NCBI GenBank assembly: GCA_963841945.1
Contig: CAWJFC010000007.1
Coordinates: 1-64,000, forward strand
DNA length: 64,000 nucleotides
Source: Acidiflorens sp963841945
GTDB taxonomy: Bacteria > Acidobacteriota > Terriglobia > Terriglobales > Acidobacteriaceae
Reading direction: 5' to 3'
Shown here: positions 25,463 to 33,675 of the stretch, one piece after another
How positions within the stretch are numbered: the stretch's first letter is position 1
How the letters are laid out: every line of letters begins with the position of its first letter
Position numbers and translations under genes: made by a program
The notes under the pieces: model-generated
The model's database searches: none
What the model saw: the letters and a program-made list of their open reading frames with translations, nothing else
Told to the model about the DNA's origin: nothing

Positions 25463-26848
25463 ATGATCATCAACTTCGCTGAGCGGGCTCATAACCATAA
25501 CTGGGAGCTGGACCCAATTATCCGGTCGCTGCTGGATACGGATTTCTACAAGCTGCTGATGCTGCAGTTCATCTGGAAGAATTTTCCGAAGACGCGCGTT
25601 TCGTTTTCCGTCATCAATCGCAGTGGGGCGGCGCGGCTGGCGGACATGTTTTCGCGCGAGGAACTTTTTCACCAGATGGAGCATGTGCGGCGGCTGCGGT
25701 TCCGGCGCTCGGAATTGGTGTGGCTGGCGGGCAACACCTTTTATGGCCGGCGTGGAATTTTTGAGCCGGCATTCCTGGAATGGCTGGAGCATGATTTTCG
25801 GCTGTCGGACTATCAAATTTCGGTCGAAGACGGGCAATACCATCTGACGTTCGATGGGCTGTGGGTCGAGACGACGATGTGGGAGCTTTACGCGCTGCCC
25901 ATCTTGAGCGAACTGAAGACACGCGCCAGTTTGAAAACCTTGCGCGAATTCGGGCTCGACATTCTCTATGCGCGCGCGAAAACGAAGTTGTGGAGCAAGA
26001 TCGAGCGGCTGCGCGGCGTTCCCGACCTGAGCGTGGCGGATTTTGGAACGCGGCGCCGGCATAGCTTTTTATGGCAGGAATATGTGGTCGGCGCCATGGC
26101 CTCCAGTTTGGGGTCGGCGTTTATCGGTACGTCGAATGCCTATCTGGCGCACAAGCATGACCTGGAAGCGATCGGAACAAACGCGCACGAGTTGGCGATG
26201 GTAATGGCGGCGCTGGCTCCGGACGATAAGGCGCTGAAGGATTCGCAGTATCACGTGCTCGAACTTTGGCAGGAGACCTATGTCGGCGCGCTGCGCGTGA
26301 TGCTGCCGGATACGTTTGGGACCACGCAGTTTTTGACGAACGCGCCGGAGTGGACGGCCGATTGGCGCGGGCAACGCATTGACAGCAAGAATCCTTATAT
26401 TGCGGGCGACGAATATATTCGCTGGCTGGAGGGGCGCGGACGGAATCCGCGGGAGAAGCTGATTATCGCCTCCGACGCGCTCGATGTGCACGACATCCTT
26501 GGGCTGCACGCTTATTTTGACGGAACGATTGCGCCGGAGTTGGGACCGGCGGATTTCCAGTCGGCGGCAGATTTTTTGGATCGCGAGAAGTGGACGCCGG
26601 GACGGCGGATTCGCATCAGCCATGGATGGGGGACGCTGCTGACCAACGATTTTCGCGAATGCGATCCGGCAGGCGGGAATGGTTTTGATCCAGTGAGCCT
26701 GATCTGCAAGGTCACTACGGCGGATGGCCGTCCGGCGGTGAAGCTCTCCGACAATTATGCGAAGGCGGTGGGAACACCGGCGGAGATTGAGCGCTATCGG
26801 CGGGTGTTCGGGACCGAGGGGGTTAGCAACGTACCGGTGATCGCATAG
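25463..26848 (+). CDS. pncB: Nicotinate phosphoribosyltransferase
   Basis: This is a 461-residue cytosolic enzyme joining nicotinate and PRPP to form nicotinate mononucleotide with ATP hydrolysis, the entry step of the Preiss-Handler NAD pathway. Characteristic segments are LLDTDFYKLLMLQFIW near the N-terminus, DFGTRRRHSFLWQ, GTSNAYLAHKHDLEAIGTNAHE with the His phosphorylated during turnover, and IASDALDVHDI. Length fits the E. coli-like PncB. It is divergent from the fasciclin gene. A nicotinamidase-like hydrolase about 5 kb upstream could supply nicotinate. Confidence 0.96.
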   Translation: MIINFAERAHNHNWELDPIIRSLLDTDFYKLLMLQFIWKNFPKTRVSFSVINRSGAARLADMFSREELFHQMEHVRRLRFRRSELVWLAGNTFYGRRGIFEPAFLEWLEHDFRLSDYQISVEDGQYHLTFDGLWVETTMWELYALPILSELKTRASLKTLREFGLDILYARAKTKLWSKIERLRGVPDLSVADFGTRRRHSFLWQEYVVGAMASSLGSAFIGTSNAYLAHKHDLEAIGTNAHELAMVMAALAPDDKALKDSQYHVLELWQETYVGALRVMLPDTFGTTQFLTNAPEWTADWRGQRIDSKNPYIAGDEYIRWLEGRGRNPREKLIIASDALDVHDILGLHAYFDGTIAPELGPADFQSAADFLDREKWTPGRRIRISHGWGTLLTNDFRECDPAGGNGFDPVSLICKVTTADGRPAVKLSDNYAKAVGTPAEIERYRRVFGTEGVSNVPVIA

Positions 26849-26863
26849 GCGCGCGCAGGATTC

Positions 26864-27691
26864 TCAGCCGGCCAGCGATTCTATGGCCGCTATCGCCTCT
26901 CCCGGCAGATCGACTCGCAGGCTGTCTAAATCCAGCCGCATGTGCTCGGCGTTAGACGTGCCGGTTAGCGGCAGGATCCCGACGGCGCGGGCGAAGGCGA
27001 AGATGATTTGTGGCGCCGTGGCGCCGAGGCTCTCCGCCAGCGAGCTCACAAGCGCGTGCTGCACGATCTCGACATTCGCAGTCAGCAACGAGAATCCCTG
27101 ATAGACGATGCCGTGCTCGCGGCAGAACCGGCGGACTTCGCGGTCCCATCCCACGCTCGCATAGCAGCGATTCTGCACGAAAGACGGGCTTTCCGCGCCC
27201 GTGGCGGCCATCCGCTCGAGATGGCTGAGCGAGACGTTGCTGACTCCAATGAGGCGCGTGCGGCCCGCGTCGCGTTCCTTGCGCATTGCCTCCCAGACTT
27301 CGGCATCGTAATCGGTCCACTCGTAGTTGGAGGCGGGGCCATGCAGGATGAAACTATCGACATGGTCGCAGTGCAAGTGTTCGAGTGAACTGGCAAGCGA
27401 TTGTACAACCTGCTTAGACAGGCTGGCGGCCGGATCGTAGGGGAGGCGATGATCCTGGCCGCGAGCATACGTGAATTTGGTTTGGAGGAACAAGTCGGCG
27501 CGGGTAACGATGCCAGCCGCATAGACCGCATTCAATCCCTCTCCGACTCCAGCCTCGAAATAATGCCGGCGCTGATTGGCGGTATCGATGGCGCGAAAAC
27601 CGGCGCGGAGCGCGAGTTCCACGAGGGTGGCGGTGCGGCCTTCTTTCCAGGCCGTGCCGTAGAGGAAAGTGGGGGATGGGAGCAAGGACAT
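26864..27691 (-). CDS. Aldo/keto reductase
   Basis: This is a 275-residue cytosolic (alpha/beta)8-barrel oxidoreductase. The tetrad is recognisable: D in FRAIDTANQRRHYFEAGVG with Tyr in HYFEA, K in LFLQTKFTYA, H in VDSFILHGP. NADPH-binding end: GILPLTGTSNAEHMRLD. It differs from the AKR at 4295-5293 and is closer to the 2,5-diketo-gluconate reductase/prostaglandin-F-synthase type. The substrate is unknown. It is convergent with pncB, 15 bases apart, with no visible terminator between them. Confidence 0.9.
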   Translation of the reverse strand: MSLLPSPTFLYGTAWKEGRTATLVELALRAGFRAIDTANQRRHYFEAGVGEGLNAVYAAGIVTRADLFLQTKFTYARGQDHRLPYDPAASLSKQVVQSLASSLEHLHCDHVDSFILHGPASNYEWTDYDAEVWEAMRKERDAGRTRLIGVSNVSLSHLERMAATGAESPSFVQNRCYASVGWDREVRRFCREHGIVYQGFSLLTANVEIVQHALVSSLAESLGATAPQIIFAFARAVGILPLTGTSNAEHMRLDLDSLRVDLPGEAIAAIESLAG

Positions 27692-27834
27692 GAAATTGTC
27701 AGGGGTGGTCCGGCGCGCATTACGATTCTATACGCGAACCCGCAACCGGTGCGGCGAGCATGGCTCATTTCCACGATGCACATCCGCGGCTCACATCCAT
27801 GGCGCACATCCACGGATAGGACAAGAGAAACCAA

Positions 27835-27903
27835 CAACCACCCAAGAACACGAAGTCCTTTCGTCAGGATTTCCTTCGTGATACTTCGTGTCCTTGGTGG
27901 TTG
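27835..27903. repeat. Long inverted repeat between two minus-strand genes
   Basis: A left arm at 27835-27856 and a right arm at 27883-27903 are complementary over about 20 bases with few mismatches (core AACACGAAGT pairing with ACTTCGTGTC), around a 26-base loop that contains two more CGAAGG/CCTTCG-type blocks. It lies 37 bases after the PilZ stop and may act as a terminator or RNA-stabilising hairpin. No T-tract is seen. Confidence 0.7.
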
Positions 27904-27939
27904 CGGTTTTCGTGAATTCGACTCCTAAATGCGGGCCGC

Positions 27940-28314
27940 CTACGCGCCAGGATCGAGGGACCCGCCATCGCGAGCCGCATCGAGGGCCATATTCAGCTTG
28001 TCCTGGTCCTGGTCCCCTAGAGCCACAAATCGGAACGGTTGGAGGCAGACGCTCTGGGCTTTGGCCCGGCGCACCGGCCGCAGCATCTCGGCCATCGCGT
28101 GAATGGGTCCGGAGCGGGTTTGAAAGGCAATTTCTACGAAATCGCCGGTTGAGAGTTCGGTCTGCATCTGGAGCAGCCCGCCGGTGACGGAAATGGATTG
28201 AAGTTTTGCGCGCGCGTGGCGGCCGCCCTCTACATGGATGGCAGCGGCAATCGATCCGTTGAGATGGACTCTGGGCGCACGCCGGGAGGCGTCGGGTTGG
28301 GGGAAGTGGGTCAT
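27940..28314 (-). CDS. PilZ domain protein
   Basis: This is a 124-residue cytosolic PilZ domain: RRAPRVHLNGSIAAAI supplies the RxxxR motif, and LQSISVTGGLL corresponds to (D/N)xSxxG with Ser in the first position, followed by LSTGDFVEIAF and a C-terminal strand FRFVALGDQDQDKL. PilZ domains bind cyclic-di-GMP and signal to motility or exopolysaccharide machinery. The D/N-to-Ser change could weaken binding. ATG 28314 is preferred as the family begins close to the Arg motif; the open frame extends to 28362. It is divergent from the TPR lipoprotein gene. Confidence 0.82.
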   Translation of the reverse strand: MTHFPQPDASRRAPRVHLNGSIAAAIHVEGGRHARAKLQSISVTGGLLQMQTELSTGDFVEIAFQTRSGPIHAMAEMLRPVRRAKAQSVCLQPFRFVALGDQDQDKLNMALDAARDGGSLDPGA

Positions 28315-28547
28315 AGCCAAAAGCACTATGACACCCGCCTGCGGTTGGTGGCAGATTACCAAAGCACGGGCTGGCGGCGTATGCTTGGAACACCCCGAAC
28401 CGCGTCTTTTGGACGAGTTGTCGCGCCCCCAATGCCCAAGTTTGCGATAATAACGGCGGTAACTTTTCCCGCGGAATAGGCGAAGAGTAGGGTTGTAAGA
28501 GCGGGCACTAATAAGAAAAAACTGGTGTAGGTGAGAGGCTGGGAGCC

Positions 28548-30836
28548 ATGTTCGTAAAGGTTTGGTCGAGGTGTGCGGTCGTAGGTGTTTGCGTGCTGGC
28601 CGCGTTGACGGGATGTTCGCGCGACCCCAACGTACGCAAACAGAAGTATCTGGAGAGCGGCGAGCGCTATTACGACAAGGGGCAGTACCGGGAAGCGGCG
28701 ATCCAGTATCAGAATGCGATCCAGGTGGACCAGAACTTTGCCGAGGCGCACTACCGGCTCGGGCAAACCGCGATCAAGCTGCAGCAGTGGCCGGCGGCAG
28801 CCCAGGAATTTGAGAAGGCGGTGCAAGCCAATCCCGAGCACGCCGAAGCACGGCTCGGCTTGGCCAACGTGTTCCTTGACCACAGCACCCAGTACGTGGA
28901 TGCCAAGGAACAACTCGACTGGCTACAGAAAAATCAACCCCAGAACCCCGACGTTTTTCTCGCACTGGCGAAGTACTATGACGCCACCAAAAACATCACG
29001 GGCGCGCTGGACGCGCTGAAGACCGCCCAAGGGCTTGATAAGAACCGGGCAGATGTCTATCTGGCGATGGGGATCATCGACGCCGAGGCCCAGCAGTGGG
29101 GCGAGGCGGACAGTGACTTGAGCAAGGCGGTCAATCTCGATCCTAAATCGGTCGAAGCGCTGATCAAGCGGGGAAATCTCCGTCAGATTCGCGGACAGTT
29201 TGCGGACGCGGATCAGGATTATCGGCGCGCGATAGAGGTTGCTCCGCACGATCCTAACCCCCGGCGCTCGCTGGCCAACCTGCTTCTGGCGGAGAACAAG
29301 CCTCAATACGTGGAAGATTTTCTGCGCGCGTCGAAGAAGGATTTTCCAAACGATTCAACCGGTTATTGCCTGCTCGGAAATTACTACATTGCGACCAATC
29401 AGATCGACAAGGCGCTCGCCGAATTCGGGTCGCTGTATCAGGAGCATCCCAAGGACCTGATCGTGAAAAAGAACTACATCCAGCTGCTGGTGATGCACGA
29501 CCGGCTGGATGAGGCCGCCAAGCTGAATGACGAACTCCTGAAGGCGCAGCCTGGGGACGAAGATACCGCAGTTTATAAGGGGGAGATTCAGATTCGCAGC
29601 GGCAAGTCGAGCGACGCAGCGGATACCCTGCAGAATTTGCTCAGGAACGATCCGGACAACGCGGTAGCACATTATCAGCTGGGCATAGCGTTCGATCAAA
29701 TGGGCAATGGGAACCGGGCGGAAGCGGAGTGGCAGGCGGCGGTGCGGTTGCAGCCCGACCTGATTGAAGCGCACGGAGCGTTGGCGCGAGCCGCCATCCA
29801 GCGCAATGACGCCTCCGCACTGGCGCAGGAGGCCGAACAGATTATCTCGCTCCAGCCGACGGCCCCGGATGGCTACCTGCTGCGCGGCATGGCGGAACTC
29901 AATCGCAAGCAGTATGCGCCGGCCGAGCACTACTTAAACCAAGCCATCCAACGCGCGCCGAACAATCCAGCGCCCTACATACAGATGGGCAACCTGAAAA
30001 GACAATTGAACCAACTGGCCGACGCGCAGAAGGCTTACCAGCAGGCCCTCAATCTGGATCCGAATTCGACCGATGCGCTGGGCGGCGTAGTGAACGTCGA
30101 CATCATGCAGAAGCAGAGTGAGAGAGGGATCGCGCGGATTCGGGAGCAGGTCGCGAAGTATCCGAACAATTCCGGATTTCACGTCATGCTGGGCGATCAA
30201 TTGCAGTCGGAGAAGAAGGACCTGACGGGGGCGGAGGCCGAATACAAGCGAGCGATCGAGTTGAACAAGAACAACGTCGCCGCAGTGCTGAAACTGGGGT
30301 TGGTGCAAAAGGCGCGCGGGCAGGATGATATGGCGTTGCAGACCTTTCTGGATGCGGCGCAGAACAATCCGAAACAGGCGACGTTTTATGTGCTGGCGGG
30401 TGGCATTTACATGGCCCGGCAGGATTGGGAACGCTCCAGGCAGATGTATCAGAAGGCGCTGGCCATTCAGCCCGACGATCCCGTGGCCTCGAACAACATG
30501 GCGTATGTGATGCTGCAACAGGGCGGCAACGTCGACGTGGCGTTTGAAATGGCGAAGACCGCACGGCGGCAACTGCCCGACAATCCAAGCTCAGCGGACA
30601 CGCTGGGATGGGCGTTCTATAAGAAGAACGTCTATGGGTCGGCCATTGAGCTGTTTCAGGAAGCGGTGAAGAAAGAGCCGCAGAACGCGGTTTACAACTA
30701 TCACCTGGGAATGGCCTACGCGAAGAATGGGCAGGCGGCGCTGGCACGGCAACAACTGGACCGGGTCTCCCGCATCAAGCCCAACAGTTCGGAAGCGGAA
30801 GACCTGCGCCGCGCGCTGGCGCAGTTGAGGGGGTAG
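28548..30836 (+). CDS. TPR-repeat lipoprotein
   Basis: This is a 762-residue protein with a lipoprotein signal (lipobox ALTGC, acylated Cys at residue 23) and TPR units along its whole length, about 18-20 in number (YYDKGQYREAAIQYQNAIQ, AEAHYRLGQTAIKLQQWPAA, YNYHLGMAYAKNGQAALARQ). The layout resembles the TPR lipoproteins of exopolysaccharide or PEP-CTERM systems (PrsT-like), but no exosortase or polysaccharide genes are in this window. It probably forms a membrane-anchored scaffold in the periplasm. GGGAG lies four bases before the ATG. Confidence 0.88.
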   Translation: MFVKVWSRCAVVGVCVLAALTGCSRDPNVRKQKYLESGERYYDKGQYREAAIQYQNAIQVDQNFAEAHYRLGQTAIKLQQWPAAAQEFEKAVQANPEHAEARLGLANVFLDHSTQYVDAKEQLDWLQKNQPQNPDVFLALAKYYDATKNITGALDALKTAQGLDKNRADVYLAMGIIDAEAQQWGEADSDLSKAVNLDPKSVEALIKRGNLRQIRGQFADADQDYRRAIEVAPHDPNPRRSLANLLLAENKPQYVEDFLRASKKDFPNDSTGYCLLGNYYIATNQIDKALAEFGSLYQEHPKDLIVKKNYIQLLVMHDRLDEAAKLNDELLKAQPGDEDTAVYKGEIQIRSGKSSDAADTLQNLLRNDPDNAVAHYQLGIAFDQMGNGNRAEAEWQAAVRLQPDLIEAHGALARAAIQRNDASALAQEAEQIISLQPTAPDGYLLRGMAELNRKQYAPAEHYLNQAIQRAPNNPAPYIQMGNLKRQLNQLADAQKAYQQALNLDPNSTDALGGVVNVDIMQKQSERGIARIREQVAKYPNNSGFHVMLGDQLQSEKKDLTGAEAEYKRAIELNKNNVAAVLKLGLVQKARGQDDMALQTFLDAAQNNPKQATFYVLAGGIYMARQDWERSRQMYQKALAIQPDDPVASNNMAYVMLQQGGNVDVAFEMAKTARRQLPDNPSSADTLGWAFYKKNVYGSAIELFQEAVKKEPQNAVYNYHLGMAYAKNGQAALARQQLDRVSRIKPNSSEAEDLRRALAQLRG

Positions 30837-30856
30837 GCTCAAGACCACGGTGCGTT

Positions 30857-30876
30857 CGCTCAGCGTTTTCTGAGCG
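30857..30876. terminator. Hairpin between convergent TPR and SGNH genes
   Basis: A 7-bp perfect stem CGCTCAG/CTGAGCG with a six-base loop overlaps the last codons of the SGNH hydrolase gene and lies 20 bases after the TPR lipoprotein stop. No long T-tract follows on either strand. It may serve as a weak bidirectional terminator. Confidence 0.35.
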
Positions 30877-31606
30877 CTGCTGCAATAGCTTTTTCGGCCA
30901 GCGGCGTCATCACGGCATAGCCGGCCTGGGTGGGATGCACGCCATCGTCGGCCAGCCCCGCTTTCATGCCCGAATTCTGATCCGCCAGCGCGGAGTAGTA
31001 ATCGAGATACTCCGCTCCCGACTTCGCCGCATATTCCTTCAACCACCCGTTGAGGGCCCGAATCTTTTCCACCGGGGCGATATCCGGCCGCCAGGGATAG
31101 CGCGCAACCGGCAACACGGATGCCAGCACGACATGAATGCCGTTTTTCTGCGCCAACTCAATCATCGAAACGAAGTTGTCTTCTATGCCCTCGATCGTGA
31201 TCGGGCCGGTGTTCTCCGCAATGTCGTTCGTGCCCGCCAGAATGACGACGACCCTCGGCCGCAAGGCAATCACGTCTTGCCGGAAACGCAGCAGCATCTG
31301 CGGCGTCGTCTGCCCGCTGATGCCACGGTTCACGTAGGGCTTGCCCGGAAACGACTCGGATAGCTTCCAAAAATCGGTGATCGAATCTCCTAGGAACACC
31401 ACCCGCGCCTCATCTTTCGCCGGCGCGCCCAGTCTTACATCGTCTTCGCGATAACGCCCCAGTTGCGGCCAGTCGCGCAATTGAGCCTGATCTTGTTGTA
31501 ATTCGTCTTTGACGGATTGGCAGGGATCAGCCGCCTGTTGGGCCGCGCTCGGCAGGATAACGAACATGAGAATAACGATGACGATCAGGAAGTGGGGCGT
31601 CTTCAC
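30860..31606 (-). CDS. Exported SGNH/GDSL hydrolase
   Basis: This is a 248-residue exported esterase/lipase-fold protein. All four SGNH blocks are intact: VVFLGDSITDFW (Ser), NRGISGQTTPQM (Gly), VVVILAGTNDIAEN (Asn) and LADDGVHPTQAGY (Asp, His). The signal peptide HFLIVIVILMFVILPSAAQ follows directly after GTG 31606, which has AGGGAG six bases upstream; a further GTG at 31633 is less likely. Related proteins deacetylate polysaccharides, act on phospholipids or remove acyl groups from platelet-activating-factor-like lipids. The substrate cannot be chosen here. Confidence 0.92.
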   Translation of the reverse strand: MKTPHFLIVIVILMFVILPSAAQQAADPCQSVKDELQQDQAQLRDWPQLGRYREDDVRLGAPAKDEARVVFLGDSITDFWKLSESFPGKPYVNRGISGQTTPQMLLRFRQDVIALRPRVVVILAGTNDIAENTGPITIEGIEDNFVSMIELAQKNGIHVVLASVLPVARYPWRPDIAPVEKIRALNGWLKEYAAKSGAEYLDYYSALADQNSGMKAGLADDGVHPTQAGYAVMTPLAEKAIAAALRKR

Positions 31607-31735
31607 TGGCAACTCCCTCTGCGGCTCCCGCACTGGAATCCACCTGCCAGTGTATCGCGCCGACTAATTCACGAAGGTAAGTTCATACCGAATCGCTGTG
31701 AAGGAAGCAATCCCAAGCACTAGCACGCTAGTTGG

Positions 31736-31945
31736 TCAGCTGTCCTTGCGATAAAGCAAGTCGCGCATGGCCTGGCGACGGGCCGCGTTCATCTCGCTGT
31801 TGACGGCGTCCTTGTCGCGGTCCGCGACCGCCTCGGCGGACTCGGGCTCGCTGCAATCGGGACAGCGGTTGGCGAAACCCGGTTTGCCGGGCTTCAGTTC
31901 AAACTCCTCTCCACAAACCACACAAATTTTAATGGGGAAAGCCAT
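31736..31945 (-). CDS. Small zinc-ribbon protein
   Basis: This is a 69-residue protein with two CxxC pairs (ICVVCGEEF and NRCPDCSE) forming a zinc ribbon, then an acidic helix (AEAVADRDKDAVNSEMNAAR) and a basic end. It is the last gene of the minus-strand psd-pssA-holA operon, 26 bases after holA. GGAG precedes the ATG. No function is known; small ribbons of this kind often bind nucleic acid or larger enzymes. An ACTAGC/GCTAGT inverted repeat (31719-31732) lies four bases after its stop. Confidence 0.8.
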   Translation of the reverse strand: MAFPIKICVVCGEEFELKPGKPGFANRCPDCSEPESAEAVADRDKDAVNSEMNAARRQAMRDLLYRKDS

Positions 31946-31971
31946 GCAGACTCCAACGCGTCAAAATAGTT

Positions 31972-33102
31972 CTAGACCGGCAACTCTTCCTGCATCCATC
32001 CGCCGGCGGATTCTATTTTAGTTTCGCCGCCGGCCAGGTCAAGAATCAGCTTCTCCAGGATCAGGCGTTTCCCGGGCGGGTTGGAACGCAGGGCCAGATC
32101 GGCTTTGGCGACGAGGCGGATAGAGCGCGTCAGCTCGCGCTTGGATTTGTACCGGCGCGCCTGGCGAATGATGTCGTCGGCCGCGAATGGTGGCACTCGG
32201 AAGCCTTGCCAGAGCGCCGCCCAGAGCATGCGCTGGTCGCGGACATTGCGCTCCAGAATCACCAGCATCTGGCGGAAAGTTTTCGCCAGCATGTAAAGAT
32301 GGCCGATGGCAGCCTCTTCGCCGTCGCCGGTCGAGAGCAGTGCGTCAAGGATGGAAAGCGCGCGTACCCGGTCCCTGGCGGAGATAGCATCGGTCAGTTC
32401 GTAGAGCGAGCGCTGCTTGGCCGCGAGGACCATGGTCTCGACATCGCCCAGGGTGATTTTTTTCTTTTCGCCGACGAAGAGAATTAATTTTTCAAGCTCG
32501 TTCGAGACCATCATCATGTCGCCGCCGAGCGCGTCGACGAGTTCGCGGGCGCCGTCGGGATCGATCTTCACCTCGCGAGTGGCGCAGTATTCGCCGATCC
32601 ACCTCACAGCTTCGCCCTCTTCAACCCGGGAGAGTTCGACGATGCCGCAAAACGGGCCAAGGTCTTCGCGGATCTTCTGGTAGCGATCCTTATCGGTCAT
32701 CTCCATGCGGCGGGCGTCGGCGGGGATGCTGACGTGGTCGGCGACGAAGACGAGGAGCGCGTCAGGATTGGGATTTTTACAATACTCTTCGATGGCGCCG
32801 ATTTTTTCGTCGTTCGAGCCGCGGCCGAATAGCGTCTTGACTCCGCGCACGAAGAAGACCTGAAACGGAGCCATGAGCGACGGGGTGCGCGCGCGATCGA
32901 GAACTTCACTGAGCGAGGTCTCGCTGAGATCGAATTCGAAGACGCTGAAGTCGCGCGAGTCGGGCGCGACCATGTGCTCGAGGATGGCATCGCGGCAGCG
33001 CTTGCGAAAGAAGGCCTCATCGCCAACCAGGACATAGGCGGGGCGCAATTTGCGCGAGACAAGTTCGGAGAGGAAGCGGTCGGCTTGGCTGAAGGCGCGC
33101 AT
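31972..33102 (-). CDS. holA: DNA polymerase III, delta subunit
   Basis: This is a 376-residue clamp-loader subunit. The N-terminal AAA+-like domain starts with RKLRPAYVLVGDEAFFRKRC (a degenerate P-loop typical of delta) and ends near residue 140. Middle and C-terminal helical domains include LVDALGGDMMMVSNELEKLI, KKITLGDVETMV, and TRSIRLVAKADLALRSNPPG, family hallmarks. Delta opens the beta clamp during loading. It lies 24 bases downstream of lptE, the same order seen in many bacteria, in an operon with lipid-synthesis genes. Confidence 0.93.
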   Translation of the reverse strand: MRAFSQADRFLSELVSRKLRPAYVLVGDEAFFRKRCRDAILEHMVAPDSRDFSVFEFDLSETSLSEVLDRARTPSLMAPFQVFFVRGVKTLFGRGSNDEKIGAIEEYCKNPNPDALLVFVADHVSIPADARRMEMTDKDRYQKIREDLGPFCGIVELSRVEEGEAVRWIGEYCATREVKIDPDGARELVDALGGDMMMVSNELEKLILFVGEKKKITLGDVETMVLAAKQRSLYELTDAISARDRVRALSILDALLSTGDGEEAAIGHLYMLAKTFRQMLVILERNVRDQRMLWAALWQGFRVPPFAADDIIRQARRYKSKRELTRSIRLVAKADLALRSNPPGKRLILEKLILDLAGGETKIESAGGWMQEELPV

Positions 33103-33126
33103 TCGTCGGCTCAGTACATCCGCAAA

Positions 33127-33675
33127 TCAGTACGCCTCCAGTATATTGGCCACCAGGGTGCGCGCGAAATCCCGAGACAGGCGATCCACCGCCGGCGAGT
33201 CCTCTTCGAAAAAGCGCGGCAGATCAGCCGAAATTTCGTATTGATCATGGAAAAGGTATGCCGGATTCTGGAACACCACCTTGCCTTTGCTGTCCGTCAG
33301 CGTGACCTGCACGCTGACCGTAACGAGAGCGCTGACGGCTCGGCCGGTTTGGGCGTCATACGCCAAAGGCGCGGCGGTCGCCGAAAGAACTGTTCCCTTC
33401 AGCACGGCGTCGGCATCCTGATGAGTATCGTGAATCACTTTGAACTGCGTGCGCGTGTCGAACTCGCGGACGACCGCGTCAGTAAGCAGTTGTTCAATAC
33501 GAAAGGTCTGGCTGTGGCTGGCAAACGCCGGAATCGCGATGGTGCGAATGGTAGCAGGCAGCGCGTTGGCGTGGCCGACTTCGTGATAGCCACAACTGGT
33601 CGCGGAGATGCCGCCCCCAACGAGAGCGGCAGCGAGGAAGCCCGCACGCCAGCGCCTGATTGAATCTGACATCAT
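33127..33675 (-). CDS. lptE: LPS-assembly lipoprotein LptE-like
   Basis: This is a 182-residue outer-membrane lipoprotein: signal with lipobox SATSC (Cys28), then GYHEVGH, TIRTIAIPAFASHSQTFRIE and LLTDAVVREFDTRTQFKVI, the order typical of LptE/RlpB, which plugs the LptD barrel and helps insert LPS. Choosing ATG 33675 gives an ATGA overlap with the upstream gene and places the signal peptide at the N-terminus; the open frame extends further but lacks signal features. The neighbour holA supports the call, since lptE-holA adjacency is common in Gram-negatives. Confidence 0.87.
   Translation of the reverse strand: MMSDSIRRWRAGFLAAALVGGGISATSCGYHEVGHANALPATIRTIAIPAFASHSQTFRIEQLLTDAVVREFDTRTQFKVIHDTHQDADAVLKGTVLSATAAPLAYDAQTGRAVSALVTVSVQVTLTDSKGKVVFQNPAYLFHDQYEISADLPRFFEEDSPAVDRLSRDFARTLVANILEAY

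Noticed and set aside
25267..26062. Long N-terminal extension of the fasciclin reading frame
   Set aside because: It lies opposite pncB, has the composition of a shadow frame, and a signal peptide with ribosome site begins at 25267.
27835..27903. Terminal inverted repeats of a small mobile element
   Set aside because: The arms enclose only 26 bases and no target duplication is visible; a hairpin is the simpler reading.
28363..28547. Short hydrophobic frame on the minus strand (about 50 residues, ALTTLLFAYSAGKVTAVI)
   Set aside because: No ribosome site, GTG start only, and it overlaps the divergent promoter region between PilZ and the TPR lipoprotein; coding cannot be supported.
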